The notes below the pieces were generated by a model. It searched no databases and was not told where the DNA came from. It saw only the letters and a list, made by a program, of their open reading frames with translations. Position numbers and translations under genes: made by a program. Below, in pieces: positions 33,332 through 43,334 of a DNA stretch of 64,000 bases. The DNA is from an uncultured Desulfovibrio sp. (GTDB lineage: Bacteria; Desulfobacterota; Desulfovibrionia; Desulfovibrionales; Desulfovibrionaceae). Location of the stretch: the NCBI GenBank assembly GCA_934546745.1, contig CAKTDV010000010.1, positions 1 to 64,000 on the forward strand, in the 5' to 3' direction. Every line of letters begins with the position of its first letter. Positions within the stretch are counted from its first letter, which is position 1.

Positions 33332-33907
33332 ATGTCAGTATCTCTCGCAAAGGGCGGTAATGTCTCCCTCAGCAAGGAAGAGCCGGGTATCGAGTCCATT
33401 TCGGTCGGCCTGGGCTGGGATGTCCGCGCCACCGACGGACAGGACTTTGACCTCGATGCCTCCTGCTTCCTGCTCAACGACGCCGGCAAGGTTCGCGGCG
33501 ACAGCGATTTCATCTTCTACAACAATCTGAAATCCCCCTGCGGCGCGGTCGTCCATACCGGCGACAACCGCACGGGCGAAGGCGACGGCGACGACGAATC
33601 CATAACTGTGGAACTGCTCCGTCTCCCGGCGGACGTGGCCCGGCTGGCCTTTACCGTGACCATCCATGAGGCCGAGCAGCGCCACCAGAACTTCGGTATG
33701 GTTTCCAACGCCTTTATCCGTATCGTCAACAGAAAGAACGGCCGCGAGGTGGCCCGCTTCGACCTCAGTGAAGACGCCAGCACCAACACCGCCATGATCT
33801 TCGGCGAAGTCTACCGCCACAACGGCGAATGGAAATTCCGCGCCGTGGGGCAGGGCTACGACGGCGGCCTCGGCCCCCTTGCCCGCAACTACGGCGTCAA
33901 CGTCTGA
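33332..33907 (+). CDS. terE: TerD/TerE-family protein, paralogue
   Basis: 191 residues, close relative of 32087-32662: VSLAKGGNVSLSKEEPGIES, FDLDASCFLLNDAG, GDNRTGEGDGDDE, EVYRHNGEWKFRAVGQGYDG. Ribosome site GAGGAG 11 bases upstream. Three TerD-fold genes in a row plus terA give the usual Ter core. Confidence 0.9.
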   Translation: MSVSLAKGGNVSLSKEEPGIESISVGLGWDVRATDGQDFDLDASCFLLNDAGKVRGDSDFIFYNNLKSPCGAVVHTGDNRTGEGDGDDESITVELLRLPADVARLAFTVTIHEAEQRHQNFGMVSNAFIRIVNRKNGREVARFDLSEDASTNTAMIFGEVYRHNGEWKFRAVGQGYDGGLGPLARNYGVNV

Positions 33908-33966
33908 TCCGCACACTTCCGGGAGCGGAGCCGTCCACTCCCGGCACACATTCAGCCCCTTTCCCC

Positions 33967-35082
33967 ATGCGCCTTTCCCGACCCATCAGCGCCGCCGGAC
34001 GTCTCGAACTCCATATCTCCCGCGCCGATCTGCCGCCGGAAACCCTCTTTGATCTTGCCGAACGCCGCAATCCCCGTCGCGCCTTTCTCTTTGTCAGCAA
34101 GGTGCTGGGACGCCATATCCCCGTCGCGCCCTCGACCATGCGCGCCGTGCATCAGCTCCTCGCGGACAGGATTGACCTCCCGCCCGGCATGTGGACCCTC
34201 TTTGTAGGTATGGCCGAAACGGCTGTCGGCCTTGGCGCGGGCGTGTTCCGCGCCTGCCGGGAACGCTGCCCCGACAGCCTCTGTCTGACCAGCACGCGCC
34301 ATGACTTCCCGATGCCGCGTCTTGCCGAATTCGAGGAAACCCACAGCCACGCCATGCGGCATGTCCTGTACCAGCCCAGAAACGCGACGCTTGGCGGGCG
34401 TCCGATCCATCTTGTGGCCGTTGACGACGAAATGACCACCGGCAACACCTTCCTTCACCTTTGCCAGGCCCTGCATGACGCGGGCCTTCCTCTGGCGCGT
34501 GTGACGCGGGCCGTCATCCTGGACTGGAGCCCGGAGGAGGCGCACGCCTCCTTCCCGTGGCCGGGAGAGACCGTCAGCCTGCTGCGCGGATCCTGGCGCT
34601 GGATACCCGCCCAGGGGTATGCTCCCGCGCCCTTGCCCGCACCCCTTTCCGCGTTCGCGCGGCGGGGAGAGGGCGCCGTCCCCGTCTCCCCGCGGCAGGA
34701 CTGGGGCCGCTTTGGCATGAGCGACATGCCCGCGACGCCGTGGCCCGGTGTGCGTGAAGCCCCGGGGCGGCGCGTGCTCGTGCTGGGCACAGGCGAATTT
34801 GTCTGGCCGCCCTTCCTGCTGGCCGAACGGCTGGAGCGGGAGGGCGTGCGCGTGCTTTTCGGCGCGACCACCCGCTCGCCCATCAAGCCGGGGCAGGCAA
34901 TCCGCTCGCTTCACGAACATGGCGACAACTACGGGTTCGGCATCGTCAACTATCTTTACAACGTCGATCCCGAAGATTTCGACAGCATCTATCTTTGCTG
35001 TGAAACCGGGGCGGACGCGCTGGATGACCGCCTGCTGCGCCATCTCGGCAAGGCTGCCGTGCTGGAGTACGGGCATGACTGA
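33967..35082 (+). CDS. Ter-module phosphoribosyltransferase (PRTase with TRSP domain)
   Basis: 371 residues from ATG 33967. The PRPP loop appears as HLVAVDDEMTTGNTFLHL (about 160). The C-terminal part (RRVLVLGTGEFVWPPFLLAE, HEHGDNYGFGIVNYLYNVDP) fits the TRSP-type partner domain found in Ter biosynthetic operons, proposed to make a nucleoside-like compound. It has no strong ribosome site, so it may be coupled to the TerE gene 59 bases upstream. Confidence 0.75.
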   Translation: MRLSRPISAAGRLELHISRADLPPETLFDLAERRNPRRAFLFVSKVLGRHIPVAPSTMRAVHQLLADRIDLPPGMWTLFVGMAETAVGLGAGVFRACRERCPDSLCLTSTRHDFPMPRLAEFEETHSHAMRHVLYQPRNATLGGRPIHLVAVDDEMTTGNTFLHLCQALHDAGLPLARVTRAVILDWSPEEAHASFPWPGETVSLLRGSWRWIPAQGYAPAPLPAPLSAFARRGEGAVPVSPRQDWGRFGMSDMPATPWPGVREAPGRRVLVLGTGEFVWPPFLLAERLEREGVRVLFGATTRSPIKPGQAIRSLHEHGDNYGFGIVNYLYNVDPEDFDSIYLCCETGADALDDRLLRHLGKAAVLEYGHD

Positions 35083-35848
35083 GCATCTTCAGACGCCGGT
35101 ATTCTGCATTGATCTTGATGATACCGTCTTTCAGACAGCGCGCAAGATGACGGCCGCCCAGCGCGCCGGAGCCGTTCCCGCCGCCCTGGATCGGCAGGGC
35201 CGCCCCCGTTCCTTCATGACGCGGCGGCAGCGCGCCCTGCTTGACTGGCTGAACGCCCATGCCCGTCTTGTTCCCGTCACGGGGCGCGGCACGGAAGAGC
35301 TGGGGCGCGTGCGGATTCCCTTCCGTTCATGGCGCGTGGCCACCCACGGCGCCGTCGTCCTGACGCCTGACGGCGATACGGACGCCCTGTGGCGGACGCG
35401 CATTCTCCAGATTGTCGCCCCTGTCCAGCAACGCCTCAAGGAACTGGAAGGCCGCTGCGCGGACTTTTTTCAGGCGCGCGGTTATGACGCCTTTGCCCGA
35501 ATCAACCGGGAATATGGCATGGGCATCTATCTTGTCCTCAAGCATCGCGACAGTTCCCGCCTGAACGAGCTCCATGCCATCGTGCGCGATCTGTTCCCCC
35601 GGCTTGATCTTTCCTTCTGCGCGCTGTCCGTCAACGACAACAACATCAGCCTGCTGCCGCGCGGTGTCGGCAAGGCGCCCGCCCTGCGTCACGTTCTGGA
35701 ACGGATGCGGGCGACAGAGGAAACGCCGGTCATCGGGCTTGGCGACAGCCTGAGCGATATTCCCTTTCTGTCTCTCTGCGACTGGTGGGGCATGCCCCGA
35801 AAAAGTCAGATCGCCGATGCCGTCGCGCGCCTTCCGCGTGAGGACTGA
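35075..35848 (+). CDS. HAD-superfamily phosphatase of the Ter module
   Basis: 257 residues; the ATG overlaps the stop of the PRTase gene (ATGACTGA). HAD motif I FCIDLDDTVFQ, motif II VPVTGRG, motif IV IGLGDSLSDIPFLS. The cap type resembles sucrose-phosphate-phosphatase-like (Cof) enzymes. Its substrate is presumably the product of the linked PRTase. Confidence 0.8.
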   Translation: MTEHLQTPVFCIDLDDTVFQTARKMTAAQRAGAVPAALDRQGRPRSFMTRRQRALLDWLNAHARLVPVTGRGTEELGRVRIPFRSWRVATHGAVVLTPDGDTDALWRTRILQIVAPVQQRLKELEGRCADFFQARGYDAFARINREYGMGIYLVLKHRDSSRLNELHAIVRDLFPRLDLSFCALSVNDNNISLLPRGVGKAPALRHVLERMRATEETPVIGLGDSLSDIPFLSLCDWWGMPRKSQIADAVARLPRED

Positions 35849-35851
35849 TCC

Positions 35852-36964
35852 ATGCTCTCAAACAATCCCGCCTTCTTTTCCGGTTCCTATGCGCCCGAGG
35901 ACATAACCTTTCTTCTGCGGCGCACGGTCATTGCGCTGACCCCTGTGGCACTGAAGGAGCGCTATCTTCAGGACGGGCGGCGGCACTATTCGGAAATGCT
36001 CAGCGAGGAGCGCCCCCCCGCCCCGGATCACATGGCCGTCTACAAGGCCGCCCTGCGTGAGCACAGGCGCCGCCTCGCCAGGGAGACGCTGGCGCTGGCG
36101 TCGGCCATCGCCGCCGAATCGCGGGTCGGAGAACCTCTCGGCCTCGTCAGTCTCGTGCGGGCGGGCTGTCCGCTGGGCGTTCTGCTCCGGCGGGCCTTGT
36201 GTCTGCTAGGGTGGGATGTCCGTCACTACGGTGTCAGCATCATCCGGGACAGGGGCATCGACCATGCCGCCCTTTCGCTTGTGGAGCGGGAATGCCGCCC
36301 GGAGAATATCTATTTTGTGGACGGATGGACAGGCAAGGGAGCCATCAGCGGCGAGCTGTCGCGATCGCTGGCCGGGCGCGATGGGTACGATGCCCGGCAG
36401 CCGCGTCTTGCCGTGCTGGCGGATCTTTGCGGCGGCAGCCGCCTTTCCGCCTCCCATGAGGATTGGCTGATTCCCTTTGGGCTGCTGGGAGCGCCTGTGG
36501 CCGGGTTGATTTCCCGTTCGCTCTGGGCGGACGATGGACTCCACAGGTGCATGGTCTGGGAATCCCTGCGTGAGGCGGATCAAAGCCGCGATTTTGTGGA
36601 TACGGTGTCGGCTCTCTGGACGCCCGACATGGTTGCCGCCTCGCGGGCGCGGCCCGCCGCCGTCAGCGATGCCGCGCGCGCCGAATGCGGCAGGCGCTCG
36701 GCGGAACTCGTGCGGCGCATCATGCGGGAATACGGCGTGGATACGCCGAACCGCATAAAGCCCGGCATTGCCGAGGCTACGCGCGCCCTGCTGCGCCGGG
36801 TTCCCGATATTGTCCTCGTCCACCGCCTCAATGATCCCGACGTGCGCCTGCTGTTGTCGCTGGCCCGGAGGCAGGGCGTCCGCACCGAGGAAGTTGGCGC
36901 GGCAATCCGTCCCTACAAGGCCGTTACCATCATTCGGAGGATCGCCAATCCCCGACGGCCATAA
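35852..36964 (+). CDS. StiP-family protein (PRTase-like with PELOTA RNA-binding end)
   Basis: 370 residues, 3 bases after the HAD gene. Segments SGSYAPEDITFLLRR, LVSLVRAGCPLGVLLRRAL, YFVDGWTGKGAISGEL (PRPP-type loop) and a C-terminal IVLVHRLNDPDVRLLLSLAR match the stress-induced protein family always found with Ter biosynthesis genes. It is the last gene of the operon here. The ATP-grasp enzyme that often accompanies this set is not in the window. Confidence 0.75.
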   Translation: MLSNNPAFFSGSYAPEDITFLLRRTVIALTPVALKERYLQDGRRHYSEMLSEERPPAPDHMAVYKAALREHRRRLARETLALASAIAAESRVGEPLGLVSLVRAGCPLGVLLRRALCLLGWDVRHYGVSIIRDRGIDHAALSLVERECRPENIYFVDGWTGKGAISGELSRSLAGRDGYDARQPRLAVLADLCGGSRLSASHEDWLIPFGLLGAPVAGLISRSLWADDGLHRCMVWESLREADQSRDFVDTVSALWTPDMVAASRARPAAVSDAARAECGRRSAELVRRIMREYGVDTPNRIKPGIAEATRALLRRVPDIVLVHRLNDPDVRLLLSLARRQGVRTEEVGAAIRPYKAVTIIRRIANPRRP

Positions 36965-37014
36965 GCCCGGCCTTCCTCTCCCGATTTCTGCTTCCTCTGG
37001 GCGGCATCGAGGCC

Positions 37015-38850
37015 ATGACGCCGGGGCGGTTCGAGGATCTGCGGCGGGTGTTTCTTGAGGGCGGGAGCGTCCAGAGCTGGCGCGAGGCACGGGAGGCGGC
37101 ACAGGCCCGGAAGGAGAGCCGGACGGAAAGCCCTCTTGTGCAGGAGGTGTGGGGCCAGCTTGACCGGGAGGCCATCGGGAGGAACCCCGATTTCGGGCCG
37201 GACGTGGTGACCGCGCTGGAGGAACGCTACGGCAGGGGGATTTTCGCCAGAGGGAAGGACGCGACCGGCCAGCGGGCGGCCAACCTTGACAAGGCGGTGC
37301 AGTCGCTGGCCTACCGGGGCCTTGTTCCGGCGGAGAGCACGGCGGACGACCTGCTGCGCCATCTGGCCTTTGGCGACGCCCTGAACGCCGGGGAACAGAC
37401 GCTCTTCCAGCCTACCCGCGAGGACATCCGCGCGGGCGACGAAGCCCTGAAGCGCGACGCGGCGGCGTGGGCCGGGACGGTGGACGGGTATATAGAAAAT
37501 GCAGGGAAGAGGCGCGACAAACGGCATTCCGTCACCATGCTGCGCTCTACGCCGCTTGTGCTGCAAATGCTGGGCGCTAAAAACCTGCGTTTCAATGCTT
37601 CGCTGCATCTGCTGAAAGACGGACTTGGCAGGCATGATTTACCTGCGGATGTTATCAAGCAGTTGCCTGAGGCGCTTGCCGATCCGGTGATGATCTTCAG
37701 CTCCGCGACACAGGCGGGCGATCTGGTGGTGATGCTCGATCTGAAAGATCGGCACGGCGGTACGGTCGTGGTGCCTGTGGCCTTGGAAATAGAAGAGGGC
37801 TCCAAAGCATATACCGTCAACATGGCGACAACGGTCTATGGCAAATCGGACGAAAAAAGGGGGAAACCAAAAGACGGCTGGTTTGCGGAACAGATACGGG
37901 CCGGAAACCTGCGCTACAGGAATGAGCGGAAAAGTCGGGAATGGCAACGAAAAGCCGATCCCGGACGGACGCATTGGGGTCCAATTCCCCGTGTCGCTCC
38001 CCGCCTGTCAGGATCGGCTTCTCGTGCCAAGATATTTACCGAGGCGGATCTTGTCAAGCTTCGGGAGGCCAACCCAACGCTGTACCAGAAGGGCGGCCCG
38101 TCCCAGGCGCGGGGCGCGTATGTGCTGCGGCAGGACGGGGCGGCGCTCATCGCCCTGTTCAGGGGCAAGGCGGACATCTCCACCGTCATCCACGAGGGGG
38201 CCGGGCACTTCTTTCTGGAGAACCTGCGGGAGGCCGCGCAATTGCCCGACGCGCCCGCCTGGGTGACGGAGGGCTGGCGCACCGTGGCCGGGGCCATCGG
38301 CGCGGACGCCGACCCGGCAACGGCCATCGCCACCGGAGCGCACGAGACCTTCGCCCGCATGGCCGTGGACTACATGCGCTCCGGGCGCGCGCCCTCGGAC
38401 AGGCTCGCCCAGGTCTTCCGGCGCTTTGCGCGCTGGCTGGGGGCCATCTGGCGGCGTGTGCGCCGCCGCCCCGACTTCGCGGAGGTGAGTCCGGAGGTGG
38501 CCGCCGTCATGGACCGGCTGCTGGCGGCGGAAGAGGACATCGCCGCCACGCGGGATCGCGTGGCCCCCCTGCCGGAGACCGCGCCGGAGGGCGTCATGCC
38601 CGAAGCCTGGGCGGACTACCTGCGCCTTGCCCGCAAGGCGGAAAGCGACGCCGCCGCCCTGCTGACCCTGCGCCGCATGGCGTGGGAACGCGCCGTCGAA
38701 CGCGCCGCCAGAAAGGAGGCGCGGGCCCTGCGGGCGGAGGATCCGGATCAGCGCCGTGTGGGGGCTTTCGCCGCTTGCATTCCCAGGGTTCTTGACATAC
38801 AAAAATCGTGCGTCAGATGTCTGGCGCACGATTTTTTTGCCCTTTTTTGA
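37015..38850 (+). pseudogene. Prophage polyvalent-protein fragment (MuF-C-like)
   Basis: Starts MTPGRFEDLRRVFLEGGSVQ. No ribosome site or initiation context; only 50 bases after the Ter operon. Helical N-terminal part, then a beta domain (about 160-300: LLKDGLGRHDLPADVIKQLP, DPVMIFSSATQAGDLVVMLD) like the MuF C-terminal domain of phage proteins. A metallopeptidase-like VIHEGAGHFFLENL follows near 395. After about residue 583 (38765) the frame runs into a terminator hairpin, so the real 3' end is lost. Probably a prophage relic inserted beside the Ter operon. Confidence 0.55.
38801..38838 (+). terminator. Strong terminator inside the relic's end
   Basis: AAAAATCGTGCG / CGCACGATTTTTTT with an inner CAG/CTG extension. 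It lies within the last 18 codons of the prophage frame, showing that those codons are not original. It is symmetrical enough to act in both directions. Confidence 0.85.
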
Positions 38851-38942
38851 GATGAACCAAAGTTCAGATGGCGGGACGCCGTTGCGCGTGTCTGGAATAC
38901 GTCGGAACACGCCAACGGGATACGCCGGATAAGGATGTTCCT

Positions 38943-39863
38943 ATGGTATTGTCCCTTCCCTTTGCGGCCAGATTGCGCATCATTGCCAAGACGCTGGTTG
39001 TCCAGTGCTGTCTCTTCGTGGGGCTGATTATCCTGATCTGGGGCTTGCAGCGCGGTTATGCCCTGCTGGATCGCACCACCTTCCCTGACCCCATGCCAGT
39101 GCCCGCGGAAGCGGCCTCGCTGGGTGAGACACAGAAAGGAAAGCTGCTGATAGACGCCGTGACGTACCGGATGCGCGCTGAGCTTGATTCCCTTTTCGGA
39201 TGGACGTTCAACGACGTTCTCTTCAATCGCGTGCTGCTGGATAACCGCGCCTATCGTCAGTACGGCGTTTTTCATGCCACCAAGGCACTGATGGATCTGT
39301 ATTCCGTCACCATCGCCAAGCTCGGCAGCAATGACAAGGAAAGTCCCTTCCTCTATCAGGCGCGCATGAACGGCTTTGCCATCGATCCGCGCAGCTTCAT
39401 GTTCCCCTCGGCGGAAGGCGCCTATGAGAAGGCCCTGAAGCTGGTGGACAAATACAAGGCCTCGCTGGATGATGGCAGCGGCAGCTTTAACTGCCGTACT
39501 GACGACATCTACGCGGCCTTTTCGCTGATCACCGGCGAATACCTGCTGGGCTACGCCATCGGGCTGCTGGAGGACGTCGCCAACGAGCCTTTCTATACAT
39601 TGGATAACCATGTCTATGAGGTGCAGGGTATCGTTCTCGTCGTGCGCGACTTCATTTCCACACTGGCGCAGCTCTATCCTGAGACGGTGCGGAACAAGAA
39701 CAGCGGCAAGGATCTTGACATGGCCATGCGCTACCTGACCGCCATCTGCACCTATGATCCGCTGATCATCACGTCAACCTTCAACAGCGGCGAAGTCATT
39801 CTGGCGGATCTGACCTTTGCCAAGGCCCGCCTTGAGGATGTGCGCAGCAGCATACGCATGTAA
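38943..39863 (+). CDS. DUF2333-family membrane-anchored protein
   Basis: 306 residues from ATG 38943. One N-terminal TM segment (about 18-38) then a soluble helical domain; segments WGLQRGYALLDRTTFPDPMP and FNDVLFNRVLLDNRAYRQYG fit DUF2333. Function unknown. Confidence 0.8.
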   Translation: MVLSLPFAARLRIIAKTLVVQCCLFVGLIILIWGLQRGYALLDRTTFPDPMPVPAEAASLGETQKGKLLIDAVTYRMRAELDSLFGWTFNDVLFNRVLLDNRAYRQYGVFHATKALMDLYSVTIAKLGSNDKESPFLYQARMNGFAIDPRSFMFPSAEGAYEKALKLVDKYKASLDDGSGSFNCRTDDIYAAFSLITGEYLLGYAIGLLEDVANEPFYTLDNHVYEVQGIVLVVRDFISTLAQLYPETVRNKNSGKDLDMAMRYLTAICTYDPLIITSTFNSGEVILADLTFAKARLEDVRSSIRM

Positions 39864-39923
39864 CAGGGCGCATCAGTAAGAATATTCGGGGGAGGGGCTT
39901 GCTCCTCTCCCCGTGATGTCCAT

Positions 39924-39979
39924 AAAAAAATTCCCGGAGAACGCCGCGAGATAGGGAAACGGTGTTTTCCGGGTTTTTT
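39924..39979. terminator. Bidirectional terminator
   Basis: A-run, CCCGGAGAACGCCG / CGGTGTTTTCCGGG stem and TTTTTT, between the convergent DUF2333 and recJ genes. Confidence 0.8.
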
Positions 39980-40052
39980 GTATGTGAAGGCCGCCGGTGG
40001 AGGAGGGGGCGCGGCGGAGGAAAAGAACGGTAGGGCCGGATAGGGCGTCGCG

Positions 40053-41777
40053 TCAGGCCGGTTGCCAGTCCTTGATGCCAAGATCGATGGAGGCGATGCC
40101 GTTGTACATGTCTATGCGCGGTGTATAGGCGATGCGGATCCGTTTGCCGATCATTTCCGGGGGAAATTCCCCGGCCATGCGCCATGCCTTGGCAATGAGG
40201 GTGACGCCGCTGGAGGTGTCCTGCACCTTGAGACGGATATGTTGTCCGCTTTGGCCAAGAGGCAGACGATCGCGGATGATCAGTGGCGGCGAGGCAAAGA
40301 CGGGTTCGGCGTTGCCGGGCCCGAATGGCTGGAGCAGATCCAGTTCCCGCAGAAATTCCTGATTGCCCGCGGTGGCGAAGTCCAGCTCGCATTCAAGGGT
40401 GATGGCCGGTTGCACGGGATCCGGCCCCAGCGCGGCGGCGCAGACGGATTCAAAGGCGTCCCGGAAGGCGTCGAGACGTTCTTTTTCCAGGCGGACGCCC
40501 GCGGCCTGCCGGTGCCCGCCAAAACCGGAGAGGAGATCGGCACAGTGCTGCAATCCCGCGTACAGGTCAAATTCCCGCACGGATCGGCCGGAGCCCTTGA
40601 GGCTGCCGCCGTCGTCGCAGAGGATGACTGTGGGGCGGTAGAATTCATCAAGCAGACGGGAAGCGACGATGCCGATAATGCCGGGATGCCAGTCCGCGCC
40701 GTAGATGACGAGCGCCGGGCGAGGGCGGCTTTCCATGAGGCGCAGGGCCTGTTCTCTGGCCTCCGCCCAGATGCGCTCCTCCTCCTGTTTGCGTTCGGTG
40801 TTGAGGGCGTCCAGCTGCTGGGCCAGTTCCGCGGCCTTGGCGCAGTCCTTGCTGCGCAGGAGCTTGAGGGCTATGTCGGCCTTGCCCATGCGCCCGGCGG
40901 CGTTGATGCGCGGCGCAAGGCGGAAGACTACCTGACCGCCGGTGAGGCGCGCCAGAGGATCAAGGCCGCTGACGGTTTTCAGGGCCAGCATTCCGGGACG
41001 GCGGGCACAGGCGATTTTTTCCAGACCGCCGCGAACCAGAATGCGGTTCTGCCCCGTAAGGCGCATGACGTCGGCCAGCGTGCCGAGCGCCGTCACGTCA
41101 AGGGCATCGTCCATCCGGTAACGCCGGCCGGTACGCTGGCCGAGAAGGTTGTTGATGGCGGCCATGAGGAAGAAGGAGACGCCGACCCCGGCCAAATCGG
41201 GGCAGGGGCAGTCTTCGGCGGGAACCAGGCGCGGATTGCAGAGCGCGTGGGCGGGCGGCAGTTCGTCCGGCGGCAGATGGTGATCCGTGACGATGACGGT
41301 CATCCCCAGTTCACGGGCGCGCGTGATGGCCTCCACATCGGCGATGCCGCAATCGACGGTCAACAGCACGCCGTATCCCTCGGAGGCCAGGCGCTCCAGG
41401 GCGGGCACGTTGAGCCCGTAGCCTTCGGCGCGCCGATCGGGGATATGGTAGCCCGCCGCGATGCCGTGAACCTCAAGAATATCCAGCGCAAGCGTGGTGG
41501 CCGTGATGCCGTCCACATCGTAGTCTCCCCAGATGACGGGCTTTTTCCCCCGCACCAGTTCCTCCACAAAAAGGACGGCGGCCTCATTGACGCCGGGCCA
41601 GTGGGCGGGAGGGCAGAGCGTGGAGAGGCGCGCGGACAGAAAGGCGTCCATGGCCTCGCGTGACCCAAAGCCGCGCTGCCAGAGAATGTCCAGCAGCGTG
41701 GTGGAGATGCCGAGTTCATCGGCCCAGGCGGCGTCAGGAGCGCCCTGTGGCGCGTCGCGAAAGATCCAGCGTTTCAT
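40053..41777 (-). CDS. recJ: Single-strand DNA exonuclease RecJ
   Basis: 574 residues from ATG 41777; ATG 41786 is an alternative, and a much longer upstream frame is antisense to the TPR gene's Ala/Pro tail. DHH-phosphoesterase motifs: GDYDVDGITA (about 83), VDCGIAD, VTDHHLPP (about 164), then the DHHA1 part with GFGGHRQAAGVR and an OB-type C-terminal domain. It degrades 5' single strands in mismatch repair and recombination. Confidence 0.95.
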   Translation of the reverse strand: MKRWIFRDAPQGAPDAAWADELGISTTLLDILWQRGFGSREAMDAFLSARLSTLCPPAHWPGVNEAAVLFVEELVRGKKPVIWGDYDVDGITATTLALDILEVHGIAAGYHIPDRRAEGYGLNVPALERLASEGYGVLLTVDCGIADVEAITRARELGMTVIVTDHHLPPDELPPAHALCNPRLVPAEDCPCPDLAGVGVSFFLMAAINNLLGQRTGRRYRMDDALDVTALGTLADVMRLTGQNRILVRGGLEKIACARRPGMLALKTVSGLDPLARLTGGQVVFRLAPRINAAGRMGKADIALKLLRSKDCAKAAELAQQLDALNTERKQEEERIWAEAREQALRLMESRPRPALVIYGADWHPGIIGIVASRLLDEFYRPTVILCDDGGSLKGSGRSVREFDLYAGLQHCADLLSGFGGHRQAAGVRLEKERLDAFRDAFESVCAAALGPDPVQPAITLECELDFATAGNQEFLRELDLLQPFGPGNAEPVFASPPLIIRDRLPLGQSGQHIRLKVQDTSSGVTLIAKAWRMAGEFPPEMIGKRIRIAYTPRIDMYNGIASIDLGIKDWQPA

Positions 41778-41808
41778 GGCTCTCATCTGGTCCGGTGCCG
41801 CTTCCCTG

Positions 41809-43191
41809 TCAGAAGAGTCCGTCAAGGGCTTTGAAGGCGTCTTCCTTGGGGGCGTTTTCCGGCTGTGCGGCGGCCGCCTGCGCTGGCGCGGGAGCGGGGT
41901 CCGCCGGAGCCGCCGGGCGTTGCGCCGCCCCTTGTGGCGCCTGTTGTGGCGCGGGCTGGGGGGCGTGGGGCGCGGCTTTTCCCGGCGCGACAGCCGGGCG
42001 GGGAGCCTGGGCCGCCTGCGGGGCCGGTCTGGCGGGCGCTGGGGGCGGCGTCGCGGCGGCGGGTTTGGCGGCCACGGAGCCAAGATTCTTGACGGGGAGA
42101 ACCGCAGGCCCGGATTTCTGCGCCGCCGGGTGGGCCATCTGGGACGCCGGGCGTGCCGGGGGCGGCGTTTGCGCCGCCTGTACGGCGGCGGGAGCCGGTT
42201 TTGCCGCCGGTTGTGCCGGAGCCGGGGCCGGTTTTGCTGCCGGAGTTTCCGTGGGGGCGGTCTTCACCTGTGCCGCCGGAGCCGGGGTTGCGGCGGCCGT
42301 GGGCGGCTGATCCGCCTGTACGGGCCGCGCCGCCTCTTGTTTCGGCTGGGGGGCGGTGGGTTTTGCCGGCGCGTTTTTGGAAGCGGCGATGGCTGCGGCC
42401 ACCTCAGCCTTGCGCTTTTCCGGCACCATGTTCTTCTTGATCAGCCAGGCGACAAACTTGAGCGAGGGCGCGTGATGCGGATCCAGCGAGAGTGCCTTGA
42501 GGAGGTTCGTTATGCAGTCGTCTATCTCATGGGTTTCAAGCTGGACGCGGGCGATGTTCATGTACAGGTTTTCGTCGTTGGGCGACAGCTCCTGGGCGCG
42601 TTTGTAATATTCGAGCGCCTGCGGCAGCATCTTGCTTTTGCGCAGGTTGATGCCAAAATCGTTGAAAAGGTGCTTGTGCTCGGGCTGGAAGGCGGCCTCA
42701 AGTTTGACGAGGCGTTCGAAAATGTCCTGGGCTTTGGCCTTGTCTCCGCGTTCCAGATAGGTCAGGCCGATACCGAAATTGGCGCGCACGTTTTCCTCGT
42801 CGACCTTGAGTGCGCGGGAATATTCGTATTCAGCGGTAAAGTTGTTGCCGTTCTCGCGTTGCTTGTCCGCGGACGCGACGGTTTTTTGCAGTTCCTGCAT
42901 TTTGGGGAAGACGGAATTCGTATAGAATTCCGGCTCGGGCGAGAACTTGGCAAGCAGATCGTCCATGCTGATCGTCCGCTTGGGGCCGCTGGGAATATAG
43001 TTGGGATTTATGGGCTGACATTCGATTTTGTCGCCCTTCTGTTCCACAAACCAGAAGGTTTTCTGGACGGTTTTGCGCGTCGTCGTCCCAGTACCCACAC
43101 GGCGGATTTCCTGGGTGGAAAAGACGCCGCGGACGTCGGCGGGTTTGCTGTGCGCCTCGGACGGCGCTTGTTGAGATGTCTTTGGTTGCAT
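41809..43191 (-). CDS. TPR protein with long Ala/Pro-rich tail
   Basis: 460 residues. Residues 1-95 hold a conserved segment (VQKTFWFVEQKGDKIECQPI), 95-260 hold TPR-type helices (AEYEYSRALKVDEENVRANF, LEYYKRAQELSPNDENLYMN), and 275-445 are low complexity, rich in Ala, Pro and Gln. A C-terminal EDAFKALDGLF could be a short binding motif. Upstream neighbour of recJ by 31 bases. A scaffold or protein-interaction role is likely. Confidence 0.75.
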   Translation of the reverse strand: MQPKTSQQAPSEAHSKPADVRGVFSTQEIRRVGTGTTTRKTVQKTFWFVEQKGDKIECQPINPNYIPSGPKRTISMDDLLAKFSPEPEFYTNSVFPKMQELQKTVASADKQRENGNNFTAEYEYSRALKVDEENVRANFGIGLTYLERGDKAKAQDIFERLVKLEAAFQPEHKHLFNDFGINLRKSKMLPQALEYYKRAQELSPNDENLYMNIARVQLETHEIDDCITNLLKALSLDPHHAPSLKFVAWLIKKNMVPEKRKAEVAAAIAASKNAPAKPTAPQPKQEAARPVQADQPPTAAATPAPAAQVKTAPTETPAAKPAPAPAQPAAKPAPAAVQAAQTPPPARPASQMAHPAAQKSGPAVLPVKNLGSVAAKPAAATPPPAPARPAPQAAQAPRPAVAPGKAAPHAPQPAPQQAPQGAAQRPAAPADPAPAPAQAAAAQPENAPKEDAFKALDGLF

Positions 43192-43202
43192 GCTGTCTCC
43201 AC

Positions 43203-43248
43203 TAGAGCATTTTGCTTTTGAAATTGGGCAATTTCAAAAGATACGCTA
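43203..43248. repeat. Intergenic palindrome (terminator-like)
   Basis: CTAGAGCATTTTG followed by TTTTGAAATTG / CAATTTCAAAA, a perfect 11-bp arm palindrome, between pyrF and the TPR gene. The following block GCGGAGAAAACGCTGTTTTTC (43257-43280) resembles one at 48544-48575. Confidence 0.6.
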
Positions 43249-43334
43249 CTCGCGCACCGCGGAGAAAACGCTGTTTTTCCTTGTGCTTGAGCGCGGGCGT
43301 CCACTTTCGCGCATCCGCCGGAGCTGTTATATTG

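Noticed and set aside
40062..41663. Long plus-strand frame opposite recJ
   Set aside because: Composition mirrors recJ in antisense; no ribosome site or family motifs.
41533..43221. 562-codon plus-strand frame rich in Gly and Arg
   Set aside because: Antisense shadow of the Ala/Pro-rich tail of the TPR protein and of recJ.
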